Under the pieces are notes generated by a model. That model made no database searches. It was not told the origin of the DNA and was given only the letters and a program-made list of their open reading frames with translations. Below, in pieces: positions 27,084-35,659 of a stretch of 64,000 nt of DNA; positions within the stretch are counted from its first letter, which is position 1; the number at the start of each line of letters is the position of its first letter. The stretch is from Flavobacterium sp. HSC-32F16 (GTDB taxonomy: Bacteria > Bacteroidota > Bacteroidia > Flavobacteriales > Flavobacteriaceae). The stretch lies in the NCBI RefSeq assembly GCF_024171645.1, contig NZ_JALKAC010000004.1, positions 310,001 through 374,000 of the forward strand, in the 5' to 3' direction. The position numbers and the translations under genes were made by a program.

Positions 27084-27943
27084 TCAAGTTATTGTTAATC
27101 CACATTCTTGTAATTCTTTCAATATATCTCTCATTTTGTTCATTGGCTTGCCCTCTGCTCTTTGAGGGGAAACATATCCATTTGTATTATCTCTTTTGTA
27201 ATGTTGATATAAAGTTTGATCATCTAGATAAACAGGTCCGTTAACTGGATATGTATATTCTGCAAGACTAAATCGAGGCTATGTACTTAAGGCAAATCCT
27301 AAAATTTTTATTGCGTAATCAGCAATTATTGTTGCTTTTCCTGGTACAAAACCAACAGCAGTTGTTGTAATTCCCAAAAGACTTAACTTATTGTTTAATT
27401 CATTTCGGTTTTCAGAAACTTTAGATAAGTGTAATTTATATAAGTTTTGCGATTGCAAATAGAAGCTTGTTTAATGTACTCGTGAAATTTTTTAAGTAAA
27501 TATATTTTACCATTTCTGAATGTAATCTGCTTATTCTTTATCACCAGATTATGGAGTTCATTTTTATCAACACATCGCTCTAATTCTTTTCGTATTTTGA
27601 AAGAAGAATCTAAAATATGTTCTCCATTTATATACTTTAATCTAAATGTTGTATTGACTTTCTCTCCTTTTATTATTCGTCCTTTATTGTCCATATAGAT
27701 GGTTAAGACGCTCAAATAACAATTTCTTGGAGTTGTTGAAACATCGCCTCTTTCAACAGGATCAGTGTAACATTTATTCAATTCTAAAGATGTCAAAGCG
27801 GTAATACAATGAAAGAGTCCATTTATTTTCATTGATATGCTTTGTGTATAGTAAGATCTATATAAATCTCTATATTGATATTCTTCCCAAGGTTCAGGTA
27901 CAATATCTGGCTCATACTTGCCAAGACTAATTGATGGTCCCAT
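27084..27943 (-). pseudogene. Broken gene (frameshift plus in-frame stop)
   Basis: From ATG at 27943 a 182-codon frame (MGPSISLGKYEPDIVPEPWE...) stops at 27395. The neighbouring frame then continues without a gap from about 27440: LYKLHLSKVSENRNELNNKL, a hydrophobic stretch (ITTTAVGFVPGKATIIADYA), an in-frame TAG, then a soluble tail (FSLAEYTYPVNGPVYLDDQT, then PQRAEGKPMNKMRDILKEL) to TGA at 27084-27086. The joined reading would be about 285 residues, ending 2 bp before the lipoprotein gene. The most likely slip is in the A run of CGCAAAAC around 27442. I do not recognise the N-part. The tail looks like a real protein C-terminus, so this is decay and not an absence of coding. Confidence 0.6.
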
Positions 27944-28067
27944 TTTTATAACTTTACTGTTTTAGTAAATATATCTTATCTAAATAATGATAAGAGCCAG
28001 TAAAAGGTAAAAAAGTAATAAAATAAGTTTTTTTTGAGAAAGCTTTTGTGTTTATTATATAAAGAAA

Positions 28068-28095
28068 ATCGCCCTCAAAAAGGGCGATTTTTTTT
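28068..28095. terminator. Terminator copy B (right edge of the cassette)
   Basis: ATCGCCC-TCAAAAA-GGGCGAT with an eight-T tail that overlaps the stop codon of the LETM1-related gene. Confidence 0.8.
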
Positions 28096-28103
28096 ATTCG
28101 TTT
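28082..28103. repeat. 22-bp direct repeat, right copy
   Basis: Identical to 26383-26404. It overlaps the last three codons of the LETM1-related gene, so this is the original context. Confidence 0.85.
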
Positions 28104-29296
28104 TCGTCTAGATTTTCATTAAATGCAGAGGGTAACATTGTTGGAATAAACTTTATTAAAATCGGCAGTAATAAACTTCCGCCCGGAAGTAAAAATATAG
28201 TCAGTGACGGAATTGTTTTGCAAATGTCTAAAAGCTGCTTTTTTACCTTTTTCTTTTCCTTTGCATCTAAATCTCTGGTTGTAGAATAAGCCAGTAAAAC
28301 CATTAATTCCTTACTCTGAACAATTTCCTTAATTAGTCTGTTTTTGTTTCTTATAATCAGCTTTACAACGCTGTGCGTCATTTGATCGTAGAAATGCTTA
28401 ACCGGATTGGAATAATTAAAATAGGGGATTTTCTTTTTGTGCGTGGTAATAAAAGTATGTGTTGTATCTATGCTTTTGGTAATAAAATTATCAGAAACAC
28501 CCATCATAGAACCTAAAGAATATAAAAAGTACGATTCCTCATTTTCAACAACACCATCACTCCACAAAGCCATTCCGGCCATATCGATTAAATAATAATG
28601 CTCTAATTTATTTTTGAAATAGTCAAGCTGTAAAGTTTCTAAAGTTTCAACAGTAACTTTTGAGAATTTAGAATAACGTATTGAAGCTTCAAAAAGCTTA
28701 TTTAATAAATCGTCGTGCTGTGATTTGATTGTTTTGGTTTTTAAAGCCAAGCCTACAATACCCAAAACGGTTTCTTCAATGCGTTTTAGATATTTTTCAG
28801 GAATTTCACCATGTTCCAAATATTGTCTGAAAGCCAAAACATCAATAAATAAAAGTGCATTGGTTACTAAATGCGAAAAGTTTTTGCTGATGATACTGTC
28901 ATTTGTTTGTACTCTTTCGTCAATTATACTTTCTAATGAATGAGAAGGAGTGTCTTTTGGAAGCAGTATTTTAAACAAATTAAACCCTTCCGGATTCATT
29001 TGCTTATAGAATTTTACAACTTCGGCAATAAAATTATTAGGTTCAGAACTTCTCTTTTCTAAACAATATACATGGTAAAGTGTATTTAATAAGGCAACTT
29101 TAGAAATTTCGGTTTTAAACCAGCCTTTTATAGGAATTGGAATTTGAGAATTAATTTCAATGATATGACCGTAGATAAACCCCGTTTCTCTTACTTTAAA
29201 GTAAAACGAATCTGCTGTTTCAAAAGGAATGGCTTCTGAAAACTTCTGTTCACTAAAAAATTTATCTATCCAGCCGTGTGCTGATGGGTTAATCAT
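28094..29296 (-). CDS. LETM1-related biofilm-associated protein
   Basis: A 400-residue protein. The C-terminal segment TIFLLPGGSLLLPILIKFIP followed by TMLPSAF is the LETM1 core motif (LPGG...LP...K..P.MLPS.F) with one hydrophobic helix. The N-terminal 340 residues are helical and include a TerB/tellurite-like stretch (AGMALWSDGVVENEESYFLY). Flavobacterial proteins of this make-up have been named LETM1-related biofilm-associated. In mitochondria LETM1 acts in cation homeostasis. Here the role is unproven. The stop codon lies inside the terminator repeat. Confidence 0.85.
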   Translation of the reverse strand: MINPSAHGWIDKFFSEQKFSEAIPFETADSFYFKVRETGFIYGHIIEINSQIPIPIKGWFKTEISKVALLNTLYHVYCLEKRSSEPNNFIAEVVKFYKQMNPEGFNLFKILLPKDTPSHSLESIIDERVQTNDSIISKNFSHLVTNALLFIDVLAFRQYLEHGEIPEKYLKRIEETVLGIVGLALKTKTIKSQHDDLLNKLFEASIRYSKFSKVTVETLETLQLDYFKNKLEHYYLIDMAGMALWSDGVVENEESYFLYSLGSMMGVSDNFITKSIDTTHTFITTHKKKIPYFNYSNPVKHFYDQMTHSVVKLIIRNKNRLIKEIVQSKELMVLLAYSTTRDLDAKEKKKVKKQLLDICKTIPSLTIFLLPGGSLLLPILIKFIPTMLPSAFNENLDENE

Positions 29297-29358
29297 TGTA
29301 TTAAATTTATAGCTGCAAAGCTATATCTTTTTCTTGTTTTAGAATGAATTTAAAAAAA

Positions 29359-29390
29359 TAACCACTAGATTTTTGTGAAAATAGTGGTTA
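29359..29390 (-). terminator. Terminator of sodC
   Basis: TAACCACTA (29359-29367) pairs with TAGTGGTTA (29382-29390), followed on the minus strand by a T run. Confidence 0.75.
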
Positions 29391-29401
29391 TAAGTGTTTT
29401 A

Positions 29402-29929
29402 TTATTTAATTATTCCTGCACAGGCAGCACGTCCGCCGGCATTTCCGGTTGGCTGAGTTGTAAAATCATCTGTTCCCTGGTGAACAATTAAACCTTTATT
29501 AAGTACATTTTTAGTTTCATCATCACATCCTATGCACCATTCATCAGTAGTTAAAGTGATAGATCCGTTACCATTTGCATCTGCAGTAAAGTTTCCAATA
29601 TCACCTTTATGATATTCTGCCGCTCCCCATTTTCCATGTTTTTTGAAAGTAGGATTCCAGTGTCCGCCTGCAGAACTTCCATCGGCAGAGCTGCAATCTG
29701 CTTTTTCGTGAATGTGTATAGCATGGACTCCCGGTTCTAAACCAGTCATTTTTGCTGTAAAAGTAACTTTGCCATTTTTTTCAGTAAAAGTAGCAGTCCC
29801 GCCTACTTTACTATTGCTTTTTGGTTCTAAGGCAATAGTCAGAGTCTTGGCATCGTTTGATTTTGTATTTGTCTTGCAGCCAATTACTAAAGCTGCAATT
29901 ATAGCGAAAGATACGACCAGTTTTTTCAT
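29402..29929 (-). CDS. sodC: Cu/Zn superoxide dismutase family lipoprotein
   Basis: From ATG 29929 (MKKLVVSFAIIAALVIGC) this is a 175-residue lipoprotein. The in-frame ATG 12 bp upstream (MPVNM) is less likely because it would precede the signal peptide with MPVN. Cu ligands: HAIHIHEKADC, GGHWNP and a later His in HQGTDD. The disulfide Cys pair is present, and the Arg of the active-site channel lies in GGRAACAGII. It would remove superoxide in the periplasm. Confidence 0.9.
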   Translation of the reverse strand: MKKLVVSFAIIAALVIGCKTNTKSNDAKTLTIALEPKSNSKVGGTATFTEKNGKVTFTAKMTGLEPGVHAIHIHEKADCSSADGSSAGGHWNPTFKKHGKWGAAEYHKGDIGNFTADANGNGSITLTTDEWCIGCDDETKNVLNKGLIVHQGTDDFTTQPTGNAGGRAACAGIIK

Positions 29930-30143
29930 ATTTACGGGCATTTTAAATTAAAGATTAAGTAAATTTAACATAAAATAACGGAATAGGCTGACTCTAAAAG
30001 TTAAAAAAAAGTCAAACTATACTTTGTAATTTAAGCTCGATTGAGCACAAAACCCGAAAATATTGCTTAAATTCGTAATAGTTTTTGTAGATATTTTCTG
30101 AAAACTACCTTCTCTAATTCGTTCATATTTAATTCTTAATATT

Positions 30144-30581
30144 ATGATGAAAAAGATTTTTACTCTCGTTTTTCTTAGTTTAATATTGTTTTCCTGCAAT
30201 ATTTTTAAATGTAAAAAAAGTGATGCCGTTTCTAAACTTGACGGAACTTGGGAACTTAATTATATTACCGGACCTAGAATTACTTTTGATGGTTTGTACC
30301 CTAATAAAAAACCAACCATAAATTTCAATACTAAAGACAATCAGGTTTCTGGTAATAATAGTTGTAACAACTATACGGGGAAGTTGGTTTTAGATGGAAA
30401 TAAAATCGATTTTACACAGCCAATGGCAATGACTAAAATGATGTGTCTAAACGGCCAGCAAGGCGAACTTACATACATGAACACGCTTCAAAAAATAACT
30501 TCTTATGATATCACTGATGATGGCAAAACGCTGAATTTAATTTCGGGAGATATTGCTATGATGAGATTTACTAAAAAATAA
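30144..30581 (+). CDS. META-domain lipoprotein (HslJ-like)
   Basis: A 145-residue lipoprotein (LILFSC, Cys18) with a META domain: LDGTWELNYITG at the start and SGNNSCNNYTGKLVLDG in the middle, the family's hallmark Asn/Cys loop. META proteins are small envelope proteins linked in E. coli (HslJ) to novobiocin tolerance. No enzymatic role is known. It begins a run of three co-oriented exported proteins. Two adjacent ATGs (30144 and 30147) leave the start uncertain by one codon. Confidence 0.85.
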   Translation: MMKKIFTLVFLSLILFSCNIFKCKKSDAVSKLDGTWELNYITGPRITFDGLYPNKKPTINFNTKDNQVSGNNSCNNYTGKLVLDGNKIDFTQPMAMTKMMCLNGQQGELTYMNTLQKITSYDITDDGKTLNLISGDIAMMRFTKK

Positions 30582-30604
30582 AATTCTCTTTATTTTAAAA
30601 TTGA

Positions 30605-31132
30605 ATGCAGATGAAAACTAAATTATCCGTTTTATTCCTGTTGTTTGGCTTTTTAAATTTTTCTGTTACAGCTCAGGAAAAAACGAAAAAAGAATTAAAA
30701 GCCGAACGCGAGGTACAAAAACAAAAAGAAATAGAAAATTTAATACAGTCTCGAAACTTTGTCTTTGAGGCTCAAAGAATAACACCGCAAGGCGGACAAC
30801 TTATCAATCTGGACTATAATATGTATTTTTTAAAATTTAATACAGAAAAAACAACTTCTGATCTGCCGTTTTTTGGAAGAGGTTACAATGTAGGCTATGG
30901 CAGTGAAGGCGGAATTAAATTTGAAGGAAAACCAGAAAATGTAAAAGTAGAAAAGAAGAAGAAAAGCTCTATTCTAAAAGCTTCGGTTAAAGGTAAAGAT
31001 GATGTTTATGATTTGATGTTTACTATTTTTTACAATGGCAGTGCAACACTTACAGTAAATAGTAATAATCGTTCTCCAATATTTTATGATGGAGTAATAA
31101 GTGCTCCAAAATCAGATGAAAGCAAGAAATAG
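30605..31132 (+). CDS. DUF4251-domain secreted protein
   Basis: A 175-residue protein with a signal peptide (LSVLFLLFGFLNFSVTAQ), a charged linker (KKELKAEREVQKQKEIE) and a DUF4251 beta-rich body with the signature GRGYNVGYGSEGGIKFEG. Family members are periplasmic or surface proteins of Bacteroidota with no known activity. It starts 23 bp after the META gene. An ATG two codons in (MKTKLSVL) is an alternative start. Confidence 0.85.
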   Translation: MQMKTKLSVLFLLFGFLNFSVTAQEKTKKELKAEREVQKQKEIENLIQSRNFVFEAQRITPQGGQLINLDYNMYFLKFNTEKTTSDLPFFGRGYNVGYGSEGGIKFEGKPENVKVEKKKKSSILKASVKGKDDVYDLMFTIFYNGSATLTVNSNNRSPIFYDGVISAPKSDESKK

Positions 31133-31234
31133 AGCTGACTTGTTTTCGCTTGAATTATTTGTTGAACTTAGATTTTAAAAATCAATATATTTTAGAATGC
31201 ATAATTATTTAGAAACAAATTAAAAATCAAAACT

Positions 31235-31720
31235 ATGAAAAAATTGAGTCTTATTTTTATTATGGTCATTGCCGCGTTTTCATCTTATGCACAATCTTCA
31301 TTTAAGGAAGATGTAGACGTTTTACAAAGTCTTTACGGAAAAACTAAAAGTGATTTAGTAAAACAGTATATGAATTTATCTGATACACAATCAGCTGCTT
31401 TTGCAAAAGTGTATGATGATTACGAAACACAGCGTAAAGCACTTGGGCAGACTAAATTTCAATTAATCAATGATTATGCAGCCAATTATGAAACCCTTAC
31501 AGACGCGAAAGCTGATGAATTGGCTAAAGGAACTTTAAAAAATCATATTGGCTATGAAAAATTATACTGCAAAACGTATAGTAAAGCAAAGAAAGCTATT
31601 GGCGCAATAAATGCAGCTAAATTTATTCAGTTAGAAGTGTATTTGCAAACCATAATTCGATCTGAAATTCTGGAAGCTATTCCGTTTATTGGCGAATTAG
31701 ATAAATCAAAAGTTCAGTAA
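31235..31720 (+). CDS. Secreted helical protein, 161 aa
   Basis: A 161-residue protein with a clear signal peptide (LSLIFIMVIAAFSSYAQ) and a purely helical, Lys/Ala-rich body (QKALGQTKFQLINDY-like heptads). It resembles the Spy/CpxP-type periplasmic helical proteins in length and composition but lacks a clear LTxxQ motif. Third in a series with the META and DUF4251 genes, with a 100-bp gap. No specific function is claimed. Confidence 0.7.
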   Translation: MKKLSLIFIMVIAAFSSYAQSSFKEDVDVLQSLYGKTKSDLVKQYMNLSDTQSAAFAKVYDDYETQRKALGQTKFQLINDYAANYETLTDAKADELAKGTLKNHIGYEKLYCKTYSKAKKAIGAINAAKFIQLEVYLQTIIRSEILEAIPFIGELDKSKVQ

Positions 31721-31738
31721 AATTTCTATTTATGATAT

Positions 31739-31775
31739 AAAAAAAGGCAGTTATTTTTTAATAACTGCCTTTTTT
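31739..31775. terminator. Bidirectional terminator
   Basis: AAAAAAGGCAGTTAT and its complement (31760-31775) form a 15-bp stem between the helical protein and the convergent chitinase. Confidence 0.85.
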
Positions 31776-31790
31776 TTGTGCTTTTAAAAT

Positions 31791-32885
31791 CTATTTAGCT
31801 GTTTTAACTTTATAAATCTCATCAACCATTCCGTTGCGGAAACTGTCAAGTGTAAGTTCCCAAAACATAATTCCTCCAAGTTTTTTATCTTTTACATATT
31901 CAGTTTTTGCTTTGATAGATTTAAGATCATCAGATGTTGCAAAAGTTTTAGACTGAGCATTATACCAGTGAGGTGCTTTTGCTTTATCATCCCAAAAATA
32001 TTTCCAGCCGTTAGCTTCTGTATATGTTTTTGCATAATCTTTATAGTTAACACCTTCAACGTGTTTTCCTGCCTGATAAAGTCCATTGTTGATATTTTCT
32101 ACATTAATCCATTGTCTGGTATAGAAAGCGCCTCCAATTACTAATTTTTCAGCAGGAACTCCTTGCTTTAATAAATAAGTAACGGCCCTGTCTGTAGATT
32201 CTTCGTTGGGATTTGTGCTGTATAAAGGCGTATGATGTCCAGTAACCTGAGAATATCCGTTTACTAAATCGTAGCTCATAATATTGATACGGTTTACCAA
32301 TGGAGTAATAGCTTTCCAGTCAATAGACTCATCTAAATATTTTTGAAAACCTCCTGCAGCAAAACTCAACTCGTATTTTTTACCTAAGGTAGAACGCAGT
32401 ATTTTTATTAATTCTGTAAAATTAGGTTTGTCAACAGCTTGATATAAATGTCCAGGAAGACCTTCGATTGCAGGATATTCCCAATCTAAATCTAAACCAT
32501 CCACTTTATAAGAATCACTTAATTCTTTTACCGATTTTGCAAATTTCAAACGTCCCTCAGCAGTAGAAAAAGCAGCAGAACATGGTTCGCAGCCTCCCCA
32601 GCCTCCAAGTGATACAATAATTTTTAACTGCGGATTTTTAGCTTTTAAAGAAACTAAATGTTTTATTGTTAAAGAATCTCTAGCAGAGTCTACACTTAGT
32701 TTTCCATCTTTTAAATGACAGAAACTAAAGATAATTTGATTTAATTTACTGACTTCATATTCGTCAATTAATTTAGAATCACCGGTATAATAAGCGATGA
32801 TGTCTAATTTTTTATTCTTCTGCGCAAAAATGTTTGTGGATATAAGGCAGATAAATAAAAGGGCAATTAGGCTAATTTGTTTCAT
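31791..32885 (-). CDS. Secreted GH18 glycoside hydrolase (chitinase-like)
   Basis: A 364-residue protein with a signal peptide (ISLIALLFICLISTNIFAQ). The GH18 barrel has KIIVSLGGWGG (strand 3) and DGLDLDWEYP, the DxxDxDxE motif whose last Glu, near residue 140, is the catalytic acid. INIMSYDLVNG (strand 6) is also present. It should cleave beta-1,4-GlcNAc linkages in chitin, chitodextrins or related glycans by substrate-assisted catalysis. No carbohydrate-binding module or sorting domain is visible. Endo-beta-N-acetylglucosaminidase activity on glycoproteins is a possible alternative. Confidence 0.9.
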   Translation of the reverse strand: MKQISLIALLFICLISTNIFAQKNKKLDIIAYYTGDSKLIDEYEVSKLNQIIFSFCHLKDGKLSVDSARDSLTIKHLVSLKAKNPQLKIIVSLGGWGGCEPCSAAFSTAEGRLKFAKSVKELSDSYKVDGLDLDWEYPAIEGLPGHLYQAVDKPNFTELIKILRSTLGKKYELSFAAGGFQKYLDESIDWKAITPLVNRINIMSYDLVNGYSQVTGHHTPLYSTNPNEESTDRAVTYLLKQGVPAEKLVIGGAFYTRQWINVENINNGLYQAGKHVEGVNYKDYAKTYTEANGWKYFWDDKAKAPHWYNAQSKTFATSDDLKSIKAKTEYVKDKKLGGIMFWELTLDSFRNGMVDEIYKVKTAK

Positions 32886-33059
32886 TTTATGTTTTTTGAA
32901 GTTTTTGAACGCTAAATTTAAAACATTAGAATCGAAACTTTGCTATCGATTTTGTAACATAACCTCAATTTTAATAAATATTTGTGAAATGTGGGTTAAC
33001 CATATAAGTGATAAAGTTCATTTTAGATTGAATTTAATTTTATTTCGTTCCAATATTTC

Positions 33060-33178
33060 GTAGAGATGCACAGCAGTGCGTCTCTAAATAAAAATGCCAC
33101 AGATTACAGGATTAAAAGGATTAAAAAATCTGTGAAAATCCTGTAATCTTTGGCAAAAATATACGTCTCTACAAAAAA
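33060..33178. repeat. Nested palindromic repeat block
   Basis: The 404-bp gap between the chitinase and the acyl-CoA dehydrogenase genes holds GTAGAGATGCAC-AGCAGTGCGTCTCTA (33060-33087), a dispersed palindrome found five times in this window. A second hairpin follows at 33097-33156 (GCCACAGATTACAGGATT against AATCCTGTAATCTTTGGC), and a partial TACGTCTCTAC closes the block. No gene or promoter can be supported in it. Confidence 0.7.
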
Positions 33179-33224
33179 ATCTTTTTAAATAAACTTACAT
33201 AACCTATATGGTTCAAAAAAAAAT

Positions 33225-33256
33225 AAACCCGCACAGTTTCGGACTTGTGCGGGTTT
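33225..33256 (-). terminator. Terminator of the beta-oxidation operon
   Basis: AAACCCGCACA (33225-33235) pairs with TGTGCGGGTTT (33246-33256), with A/T runs on both sides. Confidence 0.85.
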
Positions 33257-33289
33257 AAACAAATTAAAAGCTAAAAACTATTTTGAATA

Positions 33290-35095
33290 TTAGAAGCAGT
33301 ATGAATTTTCTGCAACTAATTTTTCTGCAATTTTTTCTCTCAATGCCACTACGTTTGGCAGGTTAGTATATTTTGTGAAACGTTTAAGTCCCATTAACAT
33401 CATACGTTGTTCGTCACCTTCAGAGAAAGAAGCAATTCCTTCTTTTCCTCTTAAGTTTACAATATCAACTGCTTTGTACAAGTATAATTTTGCCATTGCG
33501 ATTTGTTCTTGTACTTTATCTTCACCTTGATTTTTAGCTAATTTTTCAGTTCTTAAGATAGTACTTTCAGCCATGTAGATCTCGATTAAGATATCGGCAG
33601 CAGCCATCAATAATTGCTGGTGAGAATCTAAATCTGGGCCATATTTTTGAACAGCGCTTCCGGCAACCATTAAGAAAACTTTTTTCAGGTTAGCCACGAT
33701 TACTTTTTCTTCTGCAAATAATTCAGAGAAGTCCGGAGTATCAAAAGATGGAATTCCCATTAATTCTTCCTGAACTTTCATTGCCGGTCCAAGTAAATCA
33801 ACGTGACCTTTCATTGCTTTTTTGATCAGCATACCTACAGAAAGCATTCTGTTGATTTCATTTGTACCTTCATAAATACGAGCGATACGAGCATCTCTCC
33901 AGGCACTTTCCATTGGAGTATCTTCAGAGAATCCCATTCCGCCAAAAATCTGAATTCCTTCGTCAGAACAGTTTTGAATGTCTTCAGAAACTGCTACTTT
34001 CAAGATAGAACACTCGATAGCATATTCTTCGACACCTTTCAATTCTGCTTCTTGGTGACTTGTTCCTTCGGCTTCACGAGCTGCAATTCTGTCTTCGATA
34101 TCTTTTGCCGCACGGTAAGAAGCACTTTCTCCCGCGTAAGCACTAGTTGCCATTTCAGCCAATTTAGAACGAATAGCTCCAAAAGTTGAAATAGAAGTAT
34201 TAAACTGAATTCTTTCGTTAGCATATTTTACTGCTCCAGAAGTAACTCTTCTTTGTGCATCTAAACATGCTGCAGCCAATTTAATACGACCAACATTTAA
34301 AGCATTCATTGCAATTTTGAAACCGTTTCCTCTTTCAGATAACATGTTTTCAACCGGAACTTTTGTTTCGTTAAAGAAAACCTGACGAGTAGAAGAAGCA
34401 CGAATTCCTAATTTATGCTCTTCTTCATTCATAGAAATTCCGTTTGAAGGATCGTTTTCTACGATGAAACCTGTAATATTTTTATCATCACCAATACGAG
34501 CAAAAACGATGAAAACGCTGCAGAAACCTGCATTCGAAATCCACATTTTTTGTCCTGTAATTAAATAATGAGTTCCGTCTTCAGATAAAACTGCTTTAGT
34601 TTTTCCTGAGTTAGCATCAGATCCTGCGCCTGGTTCAGTTAAGCAATAAGCGCCAAACCATTCTCCAGAAGCCAATTTCGGAACGTATTTTTTCTTTTGT
34701 TCTTCAGTACCATAAAGAGTAATTGGCATAGTTCCAATTCCTGTATGCGCACCAAATGCAGTTGAGAACGAACCTGTTGCTCCAGAAATGTAGTCACAAA
34801 CTAACATTGTAGAAACAAACCCCATTCCTAATCCGCCGTATTCTTCTGGAACTGCAACTCCAAGAAGTCCAAGTTCACCAGCTTTACGCATAGATGATTC
34901 TGTATAAGCGTAATCTTTTTTCTCAAAACGATCTTTATGCGCCCATAATTCTTTGTCAACGAACTCTTTTACAGAGTCACGCATCATTAACTGCTCTTCC
35001 GAAAAATCTTCTGGTGTAAAGATATCTTCGCTCTTTGTTTCTTTAACTAAAAACTGACCACCACGAGTCACGTTTTTTTCGATTGTATCTGCCAT
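33290..35095 (-). CDS. Acyl-CoA dehydrogenase with extended C-terminal domain
   Basis: A 601-residue FAD enzyme, about 220 residues longer than short-chain members because of an extra C-terminal helical domain. It has CLTEPGAGSDANSG (FAD/substrate contact), WISNAGFCSVF and a YEGTNEINRM segment with the helical catalytic region. It catalyses the first oxidation of beta-oxidation. It is the last gene of the operon marR, hydroxyacyl-CoA dehydrogenase/enoyl-CoA hydratase, thiolase, four-helix protein, acyl-CoA dehydrogenase. Confidence 0.93.
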   Translation of the reverse strand: MADTIEKNVTRGGQFLVKETKSEDIFTPEDFSEEQLMMRDSVKEFVDKELWAHKDRFEKKDYAYTESSMRKAGELGLLGVAVPEEYGGLGMGFVSTMLVCDYISGATGSFSTAFGAHTGIGTMPITLYGTEEQKKKYVPKLASGEWFGAYCLTEPGAGSDANSGKTKAVLSEDGTHYLITGQKMWISNAGFCSVFIVFARIGDDKNITGFIVENDPSNGISMNEEEHKLGIRASSTRQVFFNETKVPVENMLSERGNGFKIAMNALNVGRIKLAAACLDAQRRVTSGAVKYANERIQFNTSISTFGAIRSKLAEMATSAYAGESASYRAAKDIEDRIAAREAEGTSHQEAELKGVEEYAIECSILKVAVSEDIQNCSDEGIQIFGGMGFSEDTPMESAWRDARIARIYEGTNEINRMLSVGMLIKKAMKGHVDLLGPAMKVQEELMGIPSFDTPDFSELFAEEKVIVANLKKVFLMVAGSAVQKYGPDLDSHQQLLMAAADILIEIYMAESTILRTEKLAKNQGEDKVQEQIAMAKLYLYKAVDIVNLRGKEGIASFSEGDEQRMMLMGLKRFTKYTNLPNVVALREKIAEKLVAENSYCF

Positions 35096-35105
35096 TTTGT
35101 TTTTG

Positions 35106-35157
35106 TTTTTTATGAAAGAAAATAGAAAATAGAATATAGAGTACAGAAAATAGACTT
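35106..35157. repeat. AT-rich AGAATATAGAA-type repeat, left copy
   Basis: Tracts such as GAAAATAGAAAATAGAATATA lie here (35115-35135). Similar or inverted tracts are found at 35590-35657 and 36853-36931. The two nearest flank the four-helix-bundle gene in opposite orientation. Confidence 0.6.
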
Positions 35158-35523
35158 TTACTTTAGTCCGTTTTGAAAACCCATTGTCATCCTTTGGAAT
35201 TCTTCTATTTTAATTTCTAATTGGTTAAATTGTATCTCGTTTATATATTTTCTATGTTTAGCAATCAATAATTGTGTAATTAGTTCAAATGAAGAACCAA
35301 GAGAAATGTCTAAAAAGTGACTGAAAGATTTATCAGTTCTTGAAGATCCTTCGGCAATATTACTAGGCATCGAAACCGAACATCTGCTTATTTGAGAACT
35401 CAAATCATATCGTTCGTGTTTTGGAAATTCTATTAATACATCTGAAATTTCATTAGCAATTGCAATTCCGATCTTCCAAATCTTTAAGTTCTTATAATTA
35501 TGTCTCATGTTTTTTTGAGTCAA
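35158..35523 (-). CDS. Four-helix-bundle protein (S23/rRNA-intervening-sequence type)
   Basis: A 121-residue all-helical protein with the family core NLKIWKIGIAIANEI, KHERYDLSSQISRCSVSMP and NIAEGSSR. Such proteins were first seen inside 23S rRNA intervening sequences and occur as free-standing genes in Bacteroidota. The structure is known, but the function is not settled. It sits between the thiolase and acyl-CoA dehydrogenase genes, bounded by inverted AT-rich repeats, so it looks like an insertion into the fatty-acid operon. An alternative start at the second Met (MRHNYKNL) is 5 codons in. Confidence 0.88.
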   Translation of the reverse strand: MTQKNMRHNYKNLKIWKIGIAIANEISDVLIEFPKHERYDLSSQISRCSVSMPSNIAEGSSRTDKSFSHFLDISLGSSFELITQLLIAKHRKYINEIQFNQLEIKIEEFQRMTMGFQNGLK

Positions 35524-35589
35524 GTTAAGAAATTAAAATAAAAAAGTAAGATTAATACTATTTTATTTTCCTTTTGAAACAGTTTTCAT

Positions 35590-35657
35590 TCCAAAAAGGT
35601 TATCTCTCTATTCTCAAAGAAAAACATCTATTCTCTTTATTCTATATTCTATTCTCT
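35590..35657. repeat. AT-rich repeat, right copy (inverted)
   Basis: Tracts CTATTCTCTTTATTCTATAT and TCTATTCTC are the reverse complement type of the repeat at 35106-35157. Confidence 0.6.
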
Positions 35658-35659
35658 TT

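Noticed and set aside
30017..30199. A minus-strand gene across the start of the META-domain gene
   Set aside because: It overlaps the signal peptide of a clear lipoprotein gene and has low-complexity composition.
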